Both the position numbers and the translations under genes were made by a program. This document shows, piece after piece, positions 6,588 through 7,550 of a DNA stretch of 7,550 nt. Under the pieces are notes generated by a model that did no database searches, was not told the DNA's origin, and worked only from the letters and a program-made list of their open reading frames with translations. Position 1 is the stretch's first letter, and every line of letters begins with the position of its first letter. The stretch spans positions 1-7,550 of the forward strand of contig JACVQG010000189.1 of the NCBI GenBank assembly GCA_015661045.1, written 5' to 3'. This DNA comes from Dehalococcoidia bacterium. Its GTDB lineage: Bacteria > Chloroflexota > Dehalococcoidia > JACVQG01.

Positions 6588-6598
6588 GGAGGGTTAGC

Positions 6599-6847
6599 AT
6601 GCCGGATACAATAAAAAGGGCAAGATATTTCTTAGACATTAAGCCGGAGCTCCGCAACAGGGTTAAAGCCCTCGCAGCTTTAAAGGGTAAAACCATGAAG
6701 GAGTGGCTGACTGAAGCAATAGTCGCAAAATTAGAAGATGAAATAGATACGGCTGAAGGCCTGGCATCCTTAGCCGATATTGAAGGCTCAATGTCTCTGG
6801 ATATTTATCTTGAATCGCGAAAGGATAGAAAGGTACAACCCAGGTAA
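6599..6847 (+). CDS. Ribbon-helix-helix antitoxin of a type II TA module
   Basis: The 82-residue protein has an N-terminal basic segment and strand (IKRARYFLDI, about 5-14) followed by two helices (ELRNRVKALAALKGK, then TMKEWLTEAIVAKLEDE, to about 49), as in the ribbon-helix-helix DNA-binding fold of CopG/ParD-like antitoxins. The C-terminal part (about 52-74, AEGLASLADIEGSMSLDIYL) is acidic and would be the flexible toxin-binding portion. The role is inferred from this layout and from the RelE-family gene downstream. The ATG at 6599 follows a strong GGAGGG 5 bases upstream. The gene likely represses its own promoter through the inverted repeat at 6541-6587. It is followed by 92 non-coding bases before the toxin, which is unusual. 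Confidence 0.75.
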   Translation: MPDTIKRARYFLDIKPELRNRVKALAALKGKTMKEWLTEAIVAKLEDEIDTAEGLASLADIEGSMSLDIYLESRKDRKVQPR

Positions 6848-6939
6848 TCGCTGTACACCTTTGAATCACCATAAATAAAATATTGCTATATGCGGCCTGC
6901 GCCCGGTGGCATCTCGCCAAAGGAAGCACAATTAGATAA

Positions 6940-7197
6940 ATGTATCGGATAGAACTAAGGCGGAAGGCTCAAAGTTCCTTAGATAGGCTACCTGAAACTG
7001 ATTTCGATTCGGTTTTAAATGCAGTAAAGAATTTGGCAAATTCACCAAGGCCAAAAGGGGTTGAAAAAATAAAGAGTGCGGGCCTGTGGCGAATACGCCA
7101 GGGAGATTATAGAGTAGTTTACAGTATTGACGATAAGCAGCAACTTATTATTGTAGTGCGTATCGGGCATCGGCGAGAAGTATACGGGTCAATTTGA
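6940..7197 (+). CDS. RelE/ParE-family toxin
   Basis: The 85 residues follow the RelE-type pattern: a start MYRIELRRKAQSSLDRLP, a helical middle, then GLWRIRQGDYRVVYSIDD (49-66) and a final strand VVRIGHRREVYGSI (72-85). The basic and aromatic residues usual in the RNase-type active site are present (R51, R53, R58, Y61, H77, R78, R79, Y82). RelE-family proteins of this subtype cleave mRNA in the ribosome, while ParE proteins act on gyrase. The RIRxGDYRVxY and GHRREVY signatures favour the RelE side. The start is certain to within this ATG because an in-frame TAA immediately precedes it. The nearest Shine-Dalgarno-like GGAAG is 13 bases away, so translation may be weak. The gene looks intact. 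Confidence 0.85.
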   Translation: MYRIELRRKAQSSLDRLPETDFDSVLNAVKNLANSPRPKGVEKIKSAGLWRIRQGDYRVVYSIDDKQQLIIVVRIGHRREVYGSI

Positions 7198-7390
7198 CCC
7201 AGATATTAAGAAAACGAAAGTATCCGTCTGTTGCATAAGATTACTGGTAAAATCCTGGCATGAGAGGTGAAACAGGGAAGCTTAGTAAACTACACGTACT
7301 GGATATCAACTTTCGTTCGTTTGACATCCCGCCACCATACGAACTCTCCCTTTTAAATCTGCCATTCACCCCTGCGGATGGCCCAGACAA
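7198..7390. other. Non-coding stretch between converging genes
   Basis: I see no convincing gene here. A possible hairpin (GCCATTC/GGATGGC with one G-T pair, loop of 8) lies at 7361-7382, and an 8-base inverted match (AACGAAAG 7213-7220, CTTTCGTT 7310-7317) is widely spaced. Neither has a U-tract to make it a clear terminator. Confidence 0.4.
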
Positions 7391-7550
7391 TTACGTGACA
7401 AAAACGGCTGTTGCTATCACGGTGGTCCAGAGTCCGCCTTTGTTGCCCTCGGCCGATTGAGAAAGATGGCTGGTCCTGAAAAATGTGCCGCTAGCCCGAT
7501 ATACTTTCTTGCGCTCGTCCCATGCCTGATCCGGGTCAAAGGGTATGCCC
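7391..7550 (-). CDS. 3' end of an unidentified ORF entering from the right edge
   Basis: The frame is open from the window edge to a TAA at 7393-7391, giving 52 residues. The start, GIPFDPDQAWDERKKVY, looks like real coding sequence and is reminiscent of the opening of DUF1905/YdeI-like proteins, but this is a weak impression. The last 30 residues (RTSHLSQSAEGNKGGLW onward) match nothing I recognise, so the gene could be degenerate or shifted near its end. It converges on the toxin gene. The upstream part needed for identification is outside the window. Confidence 0.3.
   Translation of the reverse strand, partial: GIPFDPDQAWDERKKVYRASGTFFRTSHLSQSAEGNKGGLWTTVIATAVFVT

Noticed and set aside
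6499..6929. Minus-strand ORFs opposite the antitoxin gene
   Set aside because: The plus strand has a strong ribosome site and a ribbon-helix-helix protein followed by its expected toxin; the antisense frames have neither.
7260..7460. Plus-strand ORF of 66 codons after the toxin
   Set aside because: It has no Shine-Dalgarno, its protein resembles nothing, and its second half is antisense to the ORF entering from the right edge.

Overview
The window looks like a bacterial chromosome segment, most plausibly from Chloroflexota (Dehalococcoidia or a relative). This placement is an inference. It rests on the cmk-plsC-ispH gene order with no rpsA, on com genes following directly, on protein similarity by eye, and on two kinds of short intergenic repeat remembered from such genomes. 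No rRNA, tRNA, CRISPR array, insertion sequence or phage gene was seen.

Core operon (minus strand, 6420 down to 732). The order is cmk (cytidylate kinase), plsC-like acyltransferase, ispH (last step of the MEP isoprenoid pathway), an unrecognised 72-residue protein, comEA and comEC. The first genes are packed with short gaps or overlaps, and most starts are TTG or GTG with visible Shine-Dalgarno sequences. A promoter candidate for the unit lies at 6473-6502. The first three genes serve nucleotide, phospholipid and isoprenoid synthesis. The last two belong to DNA uptake.

The com part appears damaged. comEA is frameshifted: its first helix-hairpin-helix has lost about 16 bases, and the remainder reads on in another frame as far as 3405. 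comEC is open over its full 818 residues, but its C-terminal metallo-beta-lactamase-like domain lacks most metal-binding histidines. A 216-base gap between the two genes holds two repeat-like palindromic elements.

Left end (735 down to 1, minus strand). A small ORF resembling the C-terminal half of a DUF4258-like protein overlaps the comEC stop. A DUF2283 protein follows, then the N-terminal 114 residues of an SbcD/Mre11-type metallophosphoesterase that runs off the window. Base composition rises sharply in the phosphoesterase, to about 62% G+C in a sampled line against about 40% in the DUF2283 gene.

Right end (6538 to 7550). A type II toxin-antitoxin module (ribbon-helix-helix antitoxin, then RelE/ParE-family toxin) is divergent from cmk. 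Its candidate promoter lies inside an imperfect inverted repeat that could be the antitoxin operator. An unusual 92-base gap separates the two genes. About 190 bases with no recognisable gene follow, then the 3' end of a minus-strand ORF entering from beyond the window.
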